The notes below the pieces were generated by a model, which was given only the letters and a program-made list of their open reading frames with translations, had not been told where the DNA came from and did no database searches. A stretch of DNA of 64,000 nt from Rhizomys pruinosus. Its lineage: Eukaryota; Chordata; Mammalia; Rodentia; Spalacidae. Where the stretch lies: positions 722,794 through 786,793 of the forward strand of contig VZQC01005685.1 of the NCBI GenBank assembly GCA_009823505.1. The letters run 5' to 3'. Numbering within the stretch: position 1 is the first letter of the stretch; each line of letters starts with the position of its first letter. Below, piece after piece: positions 1 to 14,365 of the stretch. A program made the position numbers and the translations under genes.

Positions 1-1170
1 TCGGGACATCGAACACGATTTTAATTTTCTTGGGGGCTGGAAAGATCTTGGCTTCACTCGATGCTGCAGGATCTTAGCATTTCGGCCGACGCCAACTGCG
101 GTAAGGTCATGACCAACTATACGCATGAGCGACCTCACTGTCAAAGCTTTAAGAGGCTTCCAGAGGCAATGGGATATTTTCCCAGCTTATCACCTGTTGT
201 CTAATGAGTGTCTTCATCCATCGCCGTTGTAGAGACATTTCGCTTAAGGCAAATCATGTCTTTTAAACTAGCTTATATTTCCATGTGTGGATACACACTT
301 TTTACACACACCACTCGTCCTCTTAGACTGACCCTCCAGCAGCATTGCCACAACATGGCGTGAGCTGGGTAAGACTAAATCACCTAAGAATGAACAGTTG
401 TCATAAAATAAGACGTTATCATTCGAATACACCAAACCTACTACTACAATAGTATAATAATTGAAAGCCACCGTGGTCAATGGCTAGGACAATATAGCAC
501 AATACTTAATGCCTAGGTCACGTACGGAAGGCAGAGGCAGGCCCGCGATACTTTTTGTGGAAGTTCTCCAAGGTCTCAGATCTGTGTCTACATAAGGTCA
601 GAGGTCTTGCGCGACGGACATGCTTGTTGGTTCTACACAAGGGCATGGACGCTAAGCTTCTCGAACTTTCATACTTAACAAAAGAAAAGGTAATAAAGGA
701 AACAACAGACCAATTAATGTTCCATTCTTACTTTATGTCGTGATTTTATACTTAATATCGCGGAAATATCCCCGGTGGTTCGCGATCAGTACATATCTGT
801 GTGAAGCTTACAGCTATATTGACATTTTCCTAGCTGATTCAACAAGGGCAATGTCTCAACCACTATAATGGTATAGCTCTCAGTCAGTCCAATTTAGGTT
901 TATTTAAAGTATGTAAGAGACCGTGTTGGTACGGGAGGTAATGTACCCTGCGGCAACAGCATCTCTGGGTCTACCTACACTCATGTGGTTTCATCGCGCA
1001 AGGTCTACGGTCCGTTACCCAGAGTAAACTGATTGTAGTGGGAGTGTTTCTTCGTTACTTATCGGGAGGACATAGTTGCATCACCTATACAAGCTACTGA
1101 TGCGCTAGAGTTGGATAGATATGGATAAGGAAGCTGAGACAAAGGATAACTTATAGCCAAGAGCCTTTCC
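1..1170. other. Garbled, partly inverted contig head
   Basis: No gene is seen. About 110-230 is a degraded direct match to about 11175-11265; both contain gtcatgacca, gtcaagcttta-like and gagtgtcttcatc words in the same order. About 15-50 is instead a reverse-complement match to the SINE end at about 20520-20545. About 1119-1170 is a clean reverse complement of about 19850-19900 (also about 9590-9640). Between 270 and 1100 I could not assign the sequence. Mixed orientation and low identity look like an uncorrected or chimeric read end rather than biological sequence. Open frames here, such as 555-743, should not be believed. Confidence 0.6.
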
Positions 1171-3642
1171 TATCAAGTCCTTCCTCAGCTGTGGTGGTGT
1201 CTTCTCCTCTGTAGCCTCCTCCTGGAGGAAGCCCTCAGATGGATTGGCTAATAGAAGTAATGCTCCCCTGTGGGTTTATGCTTGCATTCAATCCAAGACT
1301 GGAAGTTGGAAGAACAGAAATCTCCTAAAGGAAAGGGTTGGCAGTGAGGAGAGCCCGTGGCTGCCTTCCATGGAGCTTCCCAGGAGGCCCTGCAATTCCC
1401 ATTCACCCCCCCCAATCTGCTTTTTAATTCTATTGCTCTCAGTACATGGCTGACAGTAGCATCTTTGGATTTCTGCCTCAGTCCATCTGTGCTACTATAA
1501 CTGAATAATAGCAGAAAACTCAAACTCTCACAGATCTGGTGTCTGGGAAATCCAAGATCAAGTTTCCACGCATCTGAGACGGTCTTCTGAGGACTGGAAA
1601 CGATGACTCGGGGGATAAGAGCATGCACTGCTCTTCAGAGGACACTGAGTTTCGGTTCTCCAGCACCCATGGTCAGTTGCATGAAAACTGCATGTAATTC
1701 CCGCCTCTGGCCTGGTGCCCCTCCCTGTCCCTGTGCACACAACACACAAGGGCCTGGCAGAAGAGGAGGCTGGTGTCTGCTCATCTTTGTCATGTAAAAC
1801 ACAGTTGACCCTTCCAGGAGGGTGGTGTCCAAGACCATGTCCTGGAATCGCATCTCCAAAGACATGAGCTTTGGGCCAGACCTTCAGGCCACAGCAGCTG
1901 GGGGAGCTTCCAGCTGGCCGATGGTGAATATTACAGCTGCATTCAAAGGAGTCATCACACAGGGAATAGAACCAGCAAAACATTCTTCCTGGATCTCTTT
2001 AGCTCTTTGATTGCAGTCTTTGTATTTCTGAATGAGAAAAGCATAGCAGCATAAACGTGAACCTCAGAAACTCAGGAGGCAGAGGCAGGGGCCCTCACAA
2101 GTTGCAGGCCAGGCTGGTCAACAGATAGCCAGTGCCAGTTCATCTAAGTCTCAGAAGACCATCCAAAAGAACATCTATATGTTAGAATATAACTGAAGTG
2201 CAACCATTGGTGAACACAAATGACACTCACCACAGCCAAAGGAAGGAGAGCCCTATCTACCAGGACATTGCCCAAGCTCTCCGAAAAGCTGACTGCAAGG
2301 GAAGCAAGCTCTTGAGGTTGTGCTGAGGAAATGTTTACTTTGAAACCAAAACCCCGGGGGGAATAGCAATCACCAGCGTGACTAAAGTGTTCGTGTTTAT
2401 TTTTCAGTGCTTGTGTAAGTAGCACACTTACTATCCAAAGCTCTTTACAGTTCTTTGACCTTTGCTGGTATTCATCAGAACTGGCCCTTCATAGGCTTTG
2501 ATCTCTTGCCCTTCCCCTTTCAGTCCTGCCTGCTTGGTTCCCTCCGACAGCATGGCTGGAGTATTGCTATTATGTGTCCCATCCAAGCACCCGGGGAAGC
2601 TGAGCTCATCCTTGTAAAAGGAGTCTGTGCTCAAAGCACTTCCTCGAAGCCTGCCATCAGCCTACTCTGCACTGGGTGTCAGCTCTAGTGTCCCTTCACA
2701 CACCCTTTAGTCCTTCCCTTAGTGTTGGTTTATGTACCTGTAATATTACTCCAATACTTTTTTCTGAGTGTGCTCATCATCAGCCGAAAGGAGACTGGGA
2801 TGTCATTTACCCTCTAGACCCCAAGGACATCTGCCTTTGGTGTCCTGGCTGAGTGCTAATTGATAAAAAAAAAAATTTTTGGAATTTCAGATTGAAATTC
2901 CTCCAAGAAGAAGAGATGAAGAACAGGCACTTAATTCATCCTCTTTCTATGTCCCAATGGCCAATTTTGGACTCATCACAGATGGACAGAGAGCCCAGTG
3001 ACAGCCAGCATGCAGTCTGAACACAAGCTGAGTCCTAACGATCGAATGAAGCTAACTGTTATGGTGTTGTTTTGAGTCCGTACTCCCAGACCAAGGAAGG
3101 ACTGCTCTTCATTTGGGCTTATTCAGTGCTGCTTCTGGAGTGACTTGTAGAAATTTCTAGTTTATTAAATATCTTCCATTGTATTGCAACAAAACATGGT
3201 TCATAGATTGAGAACGTTTGTTGCAATCTGCTGAGATCTATTTTAGAAGTGAACCTGGCTATAATGAGCTGACTGCAGTGCAGTGCTTGACCCTGCTTTG
3301 CCTTCTTCATGAAAAGTTCATGGGGCCAGGGGAAGCTGGTTTCAGTGGCTGCAAATAGCAGAAAATTGATCTCATAGTCTCAAAGAAACAGCTTTGAGAT
3401 GGTCCTTTCATTTTAACATGTTATGCTGAGATGTTTATATTCTAAACTATTAATTCTAAACAGATCCGTGCTGTTTGTCCTCAGAGAACCCATGGGGAAA
3501 AGGACATAAGAGAAGAGAGAGAAGAGAGAGAGAGAGAAGAGAAGAGAGAGAGGAGACAAGAGTCATGATATGGAGAGATTTTCAATGTTCGGTTTTCCTT
3601 CATTCATGCTAATGTCTTTTGCTTGTTTCCCATACCACGTAA

Positions 3643-3924
<282 letters not shown>

Positions 3925-4838
3925 TGAAAAGGCTGAATGAGAGGAACAGAAGGTGGGGCTGGAGCAGTGGTCTGTGGGGATCAGCCTAACCCCCGATCCT
4001 GACTTATCTCATCTGTAAAAGTGTATGCCAGCTCTAAGGTTCTGCGAGGAGAGCAGACTATGTGTCTAGCATCTCTGAAAGGAGTGTGTAGATAATGTAA
4101 AGAATTTGTGGAATAGGAAAAGTGAAAGCCAGAAGCCACACTGCAGTAACACAAGAGATCCAATCACCTCAAGACAATGGCTGCTCAGATTACAGTTCTG
4201 TTGTCACCTGGAGCCCTGCACAGTATTGCTCGCGCCAACAGAGCACCATCACCGGGGTTTAGATGCTGTGTTTGCTTTCCAGTCACTCTGGAGAAAGGCA
4301 GCCAGTTGTTCTGGCCGCCTAGGGAGTTGGGATTTTTTGTTTTGTGTGTGCAAGGAAGCACTTGGTGTGCGCTGGCAAACGTGCTCTGGTTCAGGGAGGT
4401 GCAACACTGTGCTGCTCTGAGAATCTGGCAGAGGAGAGCCGCCATCATCACCCCGGCTCAGCCCAGGACTTCCTGTGCATCCCAGAGGCCTTTCCATGAG
4501 TCCCGAGGCATGCCCTGGCACCCGCTGCCCAGCCAGGACACTAGGCACAGGTCTGGTTATAACAGTTCTTAAGTTTGCTTTAAGTAGCCACAGGCCATAC
4601 CAAAGAAAAACATAGGTAAGAGATTAATAGTGTTTCCGCTAAGATTTCCATGTTCACAGGAGCTGGGCAATGGGTCACCCCAAACCCACACTCCACAACT
4701 AGAGCCAGGTAAAGGAAGGTTCTGGGGGTGACTGACTGTAGGAATTTTCTAGAAGGCTAGCACAACGTGACTGGGGCTTTCCACTGCTCTGAGCCTCTAA
4801 CTACCCTTGGTGTGCACTTTAGGAAAGCTCACAGGGTC

Positions 4839-5119
4839 GGGCTGGAGAGAATGCCTAGCGGTTAAAGACACCAACTCTTACTCTTGTGCAGAGGATCCGG
4901 GTTCGATCCCCATGCACACACAGACGGGGCGGCCGAGAGACCGTCCTCGAAAACGCTCCCAATTCCAGGGAAGAACTCCAGCTCCAGGGGAATCCGAGAC
5001 CCTCTTCTGACCGTCCGCGGCGATTGGGCAGGACATGGGTGGCACAGAACCTGCATGCAGATAAAAGTACATTCATACACATGACAGAAATAAATAAAAT
5101 TAATAATATATAAAAAAAA
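4839..5119 (+). mobile_element. B2 SINE, sense (copy 1 version)
   Basis: It starts gggctggagagaatgcctag and runs through a tRNA-like part containing gggttcgatcccc to an A-rich tail. It is flanked by aggaaagct-cacagggtc at 4821-4838 and a matching direct repeat at 5120-5136. It is the same insertion as 15266-15515 but with many extra bases, a clear view of the noise in copy 1. Confidence 0.85.
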
Positions 5120-6639
5120 AGGAAAGCTACAGGGTCACAGGTCCGTGCTAGCATTATGGTTCTCCATGAACCACCAGGGTCAAGATCTCATTCACTGTGG
5201 ACAAAACTAAGTCAAACATCCAAAGTTGTCTTCCCTCCCCTTCTCCCTTCCTCTTAGCTCCTCATACATATGGAAGGTGGAGAACCAAATGCCAAAAGTC
5301 ACAGACTGTGTAAGATTGATTCTGTTCATGCTCTGAGGAGTGCGGGGGATTCCCTGACACCTGCCCTCCCAAATGTTCCAGAAAGTTCATTAAAGTCACA
5401 GTTTAATGTTTGTGAAAGACCTTCCTGATAAAAACCAAGCCTCTCCCCCAAGCAGCACCCCGCTCTTCAAGATGTTAGCAGCTATTTTAGGGTAGTTTAT
5501 TTATTTTGCTTTTTTCTCAGTTCCTTCTACGCACATGTGGGTGTTAAAGCCATCTATTAGTAAAGGACCCACAAACCAACAGTGAATCAAGCAGTCACAT
5601 CTGGTGTCAGCTGTACTTCTCCGGGACTTATACTCGATGACTCTGGCTCCTAAGGCAGCCATGCAGCTTAGATCAGGCCTTCTTCTAGAGACTCTGCTGA
5701 TCCTGTCACAAGGATCCCAGCCCCCCAACCCCTGCTCTTGGAGTCATGATTCTTTAGGAGCCACCCATGCTGAGAACTTACCTGTCACCCTACAGTAGCA
5801 AAACCTGTTTGAAAAATCACTTCATTTCCTTCCCCCGCCAGACATGCCGCCTCATCCCTTGGCCATGTGCCCTTTGCTTTGGGGCCCACCCCAGCCCGCT
5901 GCCTTTCTATCTCTGCCCTTTCTCCTGGGCCTGTGTCTCTGCCGGAAGGTTGGCCCTGCCATGTCAACTTGGAGCTTCCTGGCTCCCTCTGACGGCTCTT
6001 GCACACAGGATTCACCTTCAGATCTTCCCTGGCTGCTGCCATGAGCCACAAGCCTCTTTCAATGCATCATCACCCTTGGCCCCACAGTCCTTTTCCTTTT
6101 CACTCCACCCCTGGTGCAAACTTTCCTTCAGGTGAATGTGAAAGACATCTTAGAAGCTGCCCCTTTGATCCAAAAACTTTGATCCAAGAATACTCTCTCT
6201 TCTCTCCTTAAAAGTATGAAAGTAAAAAATGATTGTTTACATGGCCAGAGAGTTTACAAATCCACCCTAGTGATTGCAGGCTGAGTATTTCCATCAGACA
6301 CATACTAAACAGAGCAGGGGAAAGGAGTCTGTGAAATGAATGGACATGAGAGGTATAGGCTTACGGCAGGACCTGCATCCAACTCCAGCTTTTGAACAAA
6401 AAGCTACGTCCTTTATCAGAATAAAAGGCATGGATGCGATTCCAGATGTTCACTCGGTCATGAATGTTTCAGAGAGGCATAATAAAGTGAAGTATTCTAT
6501 CTGCATTTTCACTTACTTTAATATTCTTTTAAGAATATATTAAGGGTTAAATTATCCTATGGATTCTGTTTAGACATCATTGTCTTCAGCCAAGGAGTTT
6601 ATAATTCCTATATATTTAATAAATTCTTGGTTTCGAACT

Positions 6640-7112
6640 TTTTTTTAAAGATGTATCCTATTTTTTTAAATTAGAGTTTGTCTCTGTGGTTGTGTATGGT
6701 GTTCATGCATGTGTGGTTGCTCCCAGAGGCTAGGAGATGGTGTCAAGTCTCTGGAGCTGGAGATATAGGCAATTATGGGATCTGCCCAGAATTTTGGTGC
6801 TGGGAAACTGAACTCTGGTCCTCTTAAAGAGCAGGTGGACTCTTAACTTGCTGAGTGCATCTAATCCAGACCCGTGATTGCCATTTTCATATTTCATTTA
6901 TGTATTGTCTGCATGAATGTAAGTGGCAACGCCTGTTATAACAAGTACCTGTGGAAGGTCAGAAGAGGGGCATCAGATCCCCTGGAAATGGAGGTCTTCT
7001 GGAATTGGGGTTGTGGATGTTTTTTAGCTGCCTTGTGGGTGTTGGAATTGAACCTGGGTCTTTCGCAGTAGCATCCAGTGCTCCTTATCTCTGAAGCCAT
7101 CTCCAGAGCCCT
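6640..7112 (-). mobile_element. Two adjacent antisense B2/B3-type SINEs (copy 1)
   Basis: Two tandem minus-strand SINEs correspond to 16981-17208 and 17222-17424. Each has the antisense B box region (aactgaactctggtcctc; attgaacctgggtcttt) and an antisense head near ccagacc or ccagagccc. The second differs from its copy 2 counterpart by more than indels: around 6985-7035 it reads ctggaaatggaggtcttctg where copy 2 has a shorter form. Confidence 0.7.
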
Positions 7113-9900
7113 GGTTGACAATTTTAAAGCAAATTAAAAGTTAAAAGTTTGGATTGATTCTTAATGTCTTATCCAATAATATCATTGAATGAATGAAAGT
7201 AGTCTAGTATAATAAGTAGATTAAATGGTCCATGTTCATGCAATTCATAGCTAATGTGAGTCAGTATAAGATTCACATCTCATCTGTCACATCCTCTGTC
7301 CTGGGCAATAGCAGGCATATGAGATTTGCCTCAGGTAAAGAAAGGGGGGAAAGAAAAATTTTTTTTTTTTTTTTCTCTTGCTTCAATTTTTTGAGCTGTT
7401 TTCTACTTTAGTACTCTGGGGTTTTGCTTCTGAAGCCTGGGTATATGTAAATTAAGGTGAATTAATAGCTTTATCCATTTTACAGTCTCAAAGGCCCCAT
7501 ATCAATTTCCACAAAATTTTGATAATTTCAGCCATGCATGCTTTCTCCCAGTGGCTACATATCAAAATCTCAGTGAAACCTGAGCTCCATGGAAAGGTTT
7601 GCGGCCCCAGGAGGTGGATGAGTCGCTGAGACAGCAGAGCTGAGTTCAGTATAAGCATCACATAGGCAGAACTGCAAAGCTATATCTCATATATCCAAAT
7701 AAGCAGTGAATTTGCATCTCTAACAAAACAACCTTCTAAATTTGATGGCTCATCCTTAGTGGTGTGTGGTTGTTCCCTGGGTGGTGGGCTTCCAGCCTGC
7801 CCTGAGCACTGTGAGGCTGTGGGTGTTGATGCTGACCTTGTTGATGGTGTCTGCTGTAGCAACCCTGCTCCCTCAGAAAAGAATGCTTGGCTTCAAAGAT
7901 GGACGCCACTGTATACACTAAACGGGAGAATCACCCAACCCCTTTCCATCACAGATAATTTGATTTTAATTAGTTTAGTTCCGTTGTGAAGCTCTCGATA
8001 ACAATTCAGTTTTAATTATAATTTCAGTATATTCTTTGTAAAGAAGCAAGTGATTCATATTAAGGAATATTATATTCAGGCACTTTAGGGTAATATTAAA
8101 TGGGTTATTGAAAGAACTTTAAAAGACCTAAAAAGTGAAGCATTTAATTGCTCTGGTAATGAAGGCTCACAGTGGATTCCTTGAACCAAGTTCGCAGAAT
8201 GTTTGACACTTTGATCACATAAATTTGGTAATTTTCTGAGCACTTGCTTTTCAATGTGCATGATTTCTCCTCTGGTGACTGCCCTCCCCTGGTGTCAATG
8301 AACCTCTCAGCGCTCTCCACATACTTCAGTGTTCATTGGGCTGTTGTGCTCTGCACATTTCTGCATTCTGATAGACTTATTTGATAGCAAAATAATGTCA
8401 GGAGATTTGCTTCCCCCCAAATATACCAATCCTCCGCTGTTCCCCTGCTCCCCTCATCCCTTGTCCCCCCTCCCTTCCTTCCCGGGTTTCCCTTCCCTTT
8501 CTCCTCTCCCCTTCCTGCTTGTTCCCCTCTAGGGTCCTACAGAGCAACTCTGTTTCTTCTCTTCCTGCAGGATGGGTTAACAATGGATCACAGCCAAACA
8601 GCCCCGTCAGTGCTTTCCTATCTGCAAACAGAGCTAACAGTCATGGCAGAATGAACTGTTACTGTTCGTTCTGCTCCCAAGGGGTGGGAGCTCACCTGGC
8701 TCTGCCGCCCCCACCCTGGCTCTGCAGAACACACCTTAGTCGTCAGAGTAGAAACCGCTCTCTACACCTTGGGGGCCAGTTGTGGCCGTTCTGCAAGCCA
8801 TCACCCTCTGTGGCTGAAGAAACTTTGCTAATGGGATTGTTGAGAGATGCCTTAATATTCTCTCCCCCATGTCCCACCATGTTCCATGATTCTTAGCTAT
8901 AGAAGTTCCACTGTAGATGTGTCCATTTGGGGCTGGGGATCTCACAGACACTTACCTCTATGTGTGACCAGTAGTGGAAATCTGTAATAGTCTCCATTTA
9001 TTGCAAAAAGAACCCTTTTTGATTTAACAGTGAATGTATAGGTAGTCTATTAAAATATAAGGATACATCTATAGCATACAGTTAGACATTAGATGTCTAG
9101 GGATTTGGCAAAAGTAGGTTTTTCTCCAAGATCTTTGACCTCTCCAGATGTGTACATTTGACTAGTCTATAGTACCAACCATGAGTTCCCTCCCACTGAA
9201 TGACCTTCAAGTCCAGTTAGGTACCTATTGGTTACTTCCAATATAAAGTGCCACCGCTGCACCAGTACAGTTTGATGTGCTGGTCATTGATGTGGATACT
9301 TGACTTTAGAGCTGTGTTGGACCATTGATTGACCTTCTCCTGTAGCAGCTTTCATGGTGTCCTCTAAATCTATGAGAGCTTGCCTTCAGGAAGGAGGCTT
9401 CCAAGCCATTCCCAGCTCCATTGCTCCAAGTCCTAGGTCCAAAGCATATCTGTCTTCAGCAATGGGGTCCCTCACCTTCAAGTTCTTGGAAGTAACCAAG
9501 GCCTGTGGCATATTTTGAAGGTACAAATGTTCCTGCAGTTCACATCAAATGAGTAATTAATACAAATTTGTCATGTGACCATGGGAAAGGCTCTTGGCTA
9601 TAAGTTATCCTTTGTCTCAGCTTCCTTATCTACAGAACTCAGAGATGTGTGTGGTGCAAGATGCTGTTACAGCACTCCACACTCCAATCTTACCATGGTC
9701 GAGTGAGTGAGAGACATGTGTGGTGCAAGATGCTGTTGCAGCACTCCGTCACACTCCAATCTTACCATGGTTGACTGAGTCTCCTAAGTTTTGATGCCTC
9801 TGAGCCTGGAAGTCTCTTGTTCACAAGTTTGTCAGGGATAGGAAAGAAAATGCACACACAAATAAAGAAAACTAATTTTCTTTTTTTAATTTATTTAACC

Positions 9901-10276
9901 TTTTTTTTTTTTCAGACGGGTCTCCTTTATAGCCCCAGCTGTCCACTGGAACTCACTATGTAATGACCAGACTGGCCTTGACTCACAAAGATCGCCTGCC
10001 TCTGCCTCCTGATGTGGCTGAGATTAAAGGCATGTTGCACCATGCCGTGGCTCAATTTTATTTACTTTTTTTATGTGTAGAATGTACCGTCTGCATGTAG
10101 GTTTTGTGCACCCATGTTTGTGCAATGCTGCGGAGGTCAGAAGAGGGGTGTGGATTCCCCTGGAAATGGAGTTAAAGACAGTTAATTAGCTGCCACGCGG
10201 GTGCTGGGAATCGAACCTGGGTCCTCTGCAAAGAGCAGATTGGTGCCTAAACTGCTGAGCCATCTTTCCAGCCCCA
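9901..10276 (-). mobile_element. Antisense B1 followed by antisense B2 (copy 1)
   Basis: A T-rich run leads into an antisense B1 (cagacgggtctcc through tctgcctcctgatgtggctg, to about 10053). An antisense B2 follows (about 10057-10276, ending gagccatctttccagcccc). The pair matches 20166-20532 with extra or missing bases. Confidence 0.8.
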
Positions 10277-10460
10277 GAAAATTACTTTTGTGGAGGATGT
10301 GGAGACCAGGGAAATCACACAGCATCGCCATTAGATCAAGGGACATCACACACCATCACCATTAGACCAAGGGACAAAGCAGTGCCATAAATCCAGCAGC
10401 AGCCTGCTAGAGACAGAGTCCCTGAGGCCTCCAGGCAGCACAGCCCATGTAGAGATAGAG

Positions 10461-10716
10461 ATTGTATGTTTGTGTTGTCTGTGTGTGTGTGCCTGTGTAT
10501 GTGCTTGTGTTCTCTATGATGTGTGTGTTTGTGTTGTCTGTGTATGTGTGCCTATGTGTGTTTTTGTTGTCTCTCTGCATGTGCCTGTGTGTGGCTTGTG
10601 TTGGTCCAGGAGTTTGTGTGTGCGTGTTTGTGTTGTCTATGTGTGCCTGTGTATGTTTGTCTTGTCTGTGTGGTGTGTGTTTGTGTTTCTGTGTGTGTGT
10701 GTGCTGTATGTGTTTG
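10461..10716. repeat. GT-rich array, truncated at contig end
   Basis: Imperfect tgtgtttgtgttgtctgtg units, corresponding to the start of the 1.2-kb array at 20717-21905. The array stops at the N at 10717, at a point matching about 20984. Open frames through it are repeat artefacts. Confidence 0.85.
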
Positions 10717-10717
10717 N
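10717..10717. other. Single N: contig join
   Basis: One undetermined base lies between a GT-rich repeat and an unrelated T/TA-rich sequence. The left side matches the middle of the array at 20.7-21.9 kb, while the right side leads into a CUB exon. The N therefore most likely marks a scaffold join of unknown true gap length. Confidence 0.8.
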
Positions 10718-10720
10718 ACT

Positions 10721-10724
<4 letters not shown>

Positions 10725-10772
<48 letters not shown>
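10725..10772. repeat. (TA)n microsatellite next to a splice acceptor
   Basis: About 24 TA dinucleotides end about 32 bases before the acceptor AG of the CUB exon at 10805. Only a short branch-point and pyrimidine segment separates the two. Confidence 0.95.
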
Positions 10773-10776
<4 letters not shown>

Positions 10777-10779
10777 TGA

Positions 10780-11058
<279 letters not shown>

Positions 11059-12078
11059 TAAATAGTACTTAGAACACATACTCCTGCATCATCATACTCC
11101 ATGTGCTCCCTCACGCTCCTCATGGACATGATGGGCATGAACAGTCTATTCACTGTGCTGACTTGCCGGAAGTCATGACCAAAACTCCTATGTCAAGCTT
11201 TAAAGCTCAGAGGCAATGGAATTTTATACTGTTGTCTATGAGTGTCTTCATCATCTGTAATTTCTGCTTTTAAGTTCTCTTTAAATTCTAAGTCCTTAGA
11301 GACCACCAGTGGTAATTATAAGATGAGTTATAATATTTGACAACTCCTCTTATTTCCTGTACAAAACAAAACTGTTGATAGGCGATGTCTGATTCCCCTT
11401 ACCAGCAGCCTGGGCCTGTGTCCTTTACACACTGGGAACTCCCTTCCTACTACAAGAGGCCGGCCCCTTCCACCATCTAAAAATGGAACACCGTCGTCTC
11501 TAACAGTGTTCCTTATGGGTATTTCTCTAATTCAAGAACAGTCCATTTATGGTCCATTTATTTTAATTGAACTTTGTTGATTTTACCCGGTCTTTCTTAT
11601 CGTAAGAGTGCCTTCCAAGACTGGCTTGAGTACTTTTCTTCTTGGAAGTTTATTACAGTCAGTGGTAATGATGAAATCAGTCTCCTCAGGCTGGTGTGTG
11701 GGTCTCTCGTCTGTAAGCTCCTCTGGAGGAGCCCTCAGGATTGCTATGAGAATATGGCTCCCCTGTGTGTATGCTTGCATTCAGATCCAGACTGAGTTGA
11801 GACAGAATACTCTAAGGAAAGGGTTGGCAGTGAGGAGAGCCCGTGGCTGCCTTCCATGGAGCTTCCCAGGAGGCCCTGCAATTCCCATTCACCCCCCCCA
11901 ATCTGCTTTTTAATTCTATTGCTCTCAGTACATGGCTGACAGTAGCATCTTTGGATTTCTGCCTCAGTCCATCTGTGCTACTATAACTGAATAATAGCAG
12001 AAACTCAACTCTCACAGATCTGGTGTCTGGGAAATCCAAGATCAAGTTTCCAGCATCTGAGAGGCTTCTGAGGACTGG

Positions 12079-12260
12079 AACGATGACTCGGGGGATAAGA
12101 GCATGCACTGCTCTTCAGAGGACCTGAGTTCGGTTCCCAGCACCCATGTCAGTTGCATGAGAACTGCATGTAATTCCCGCTCTGGCCTGGTGCCTCCCTG
12201 TCCCTGTGCACACAAACACACAGGGCCTGGCAGAAGAGAGGCTGGTGTCTGCTCATCTTT
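12079..12260 (+). mobile_element. Degenerate B2/B3-type SINE, sense
   Basis: A tRNA-derived head (gatgactcgggggataagag, then gagttcggttcccagcaccc) is followed by a diverged body without a clear tail. The copy 1 equivalent is about 1600-1790. A short B1-like piece (ctcaggaggcagaggcagg) lies nearby at about 12540. Confidence 0.6.
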
Positions 12261-13873
12261 GTCATGTAAAACACAGTTGACCCTTCCAGGAGGGTGGTGT
12301 CCAAGACCATGTCCTGGAATCGCATCTCCAAGACATGAGCTTTGGGCCAGACCTTCAGGCCACAGCAGCTGGGGGAGCTTCCAGCTGGCCGATGGTGACT
12401 ATTACAGCTGCATTCAAAGGAGTCATCACACAGGGAATAGAACCAGCAAAACATTCTTCCTGGATCTCTTTAGCTCTTTGATTGCAGTCTTTGTATTTCT
12501 GAATGAGAAAAGCATAGCAGCATACACGTGAACCTCAGAACTCAGGAGGCAGAGGCAGGGGCCCCTCCACAAGTTGCAGGCCAGGCTGGTCAACAGATAG
12601 CCAGTGCCAGTTCATCTAAGTCTCAGAAGACCATCCAAAAGAACATCTATATGTTAGAATATAACTGAAGTGCAACCATTGGTGAACACAAATGACACTC
12701 ACACAGCCAAAGGAAGGAGAGCCTATCTACCAGGACATTGCCCAAGCTCTCCGAAAAGCTGACTGCAAGGGAAGCAAGCTCTTGAGGTGTGCTGAGGAAA
12801 TGTTTACATTTGAAACCAAACCGGGGAGCAATCACCAGCGTGACTAAAGTGTTCGTGTTTATTTTTCAGTGCTTGTGTAAGTAGCACACTTACTATCCAA
12901 AGCTCTTACAGTTCTTTGACCTTTGCTGGTATTCATCAGAACTGGCCTTCATAGGCTTTGATCTCTGCCCTTCCCCTTTCAGTCCTGCCTGCTTGGTTCC
13001 CTCCGACAGCATGGCTGGAGTATTGCTATTATGTGTCCCATCCAAGCACCCGGGGAAGCTGAGCTCATCCTTGTAAAAGGAGTCTGTGCTCAAAGCACTT
13101 CCTCGAAGCCTGCCATCAGCCTACTCTGCACTGGGTGTCAGCTCTAGTGTCCCTTCACACACCCTTTAGTCCCTTCCCTTAGTGTTGGTTGATGACCTGT
13201 AAATATACTCCAATACTTTTTGTCTGAGTGTCTCATCACAGCCAGAAAGGAGACTGGGATGTCATTTACCCTCTAGACCCCAAGGACATCTGCTTGGTGT
13301 CTGGCTGAGTGCTAATATGATAAAAAAAAAAAATGGGAATTTCAGATTGAAATTCTCCAAGAGGAAGAAGAAGGTGAAGAACAGGCACTTAATTCATCCT
13401 CTTTCTATGTCCCAATGGCCAATTTTGGACTCATCACAGATGGACAGAGAGCCCAGTGACAGCCAGCATGCAGTCTGAACACAAGCTGAGTCCTAACGAT
13501 CGAATGAAGCTAACTGGTTATGGTGTTGTTTTGAGTCCGTACTCCCAGACCAGGAAGGACTGCTCTTCTTTGGGCTTATTCAGTGCTGCTTCTGGAGTGA
13601 CTTGTAGAAATTTCTAGTTTATTAAATATCTTCCATTGTATTGCAACAAAACATGGTTCATAGATTGAGAACGTTTGTTGCAATCTGCTGAGATCTATTT
13701 TAGAAGTGAACCTGGCTATAATGAGCTGACTGCAGTGCAGTGCTTGACCCTGCTTTGCCTTCTTCATGAAAAGTTCATGGGGCCAGGGGAAGCTGGTTTC
13801 AGTGGCTGCAAATAGCAGAAAATTGATCTCATAGTCTCAAAGAAACAGCTTTGAGATGGTCCTTTCATTTTAA

Positions 13874-14365
<492 letters not shown>

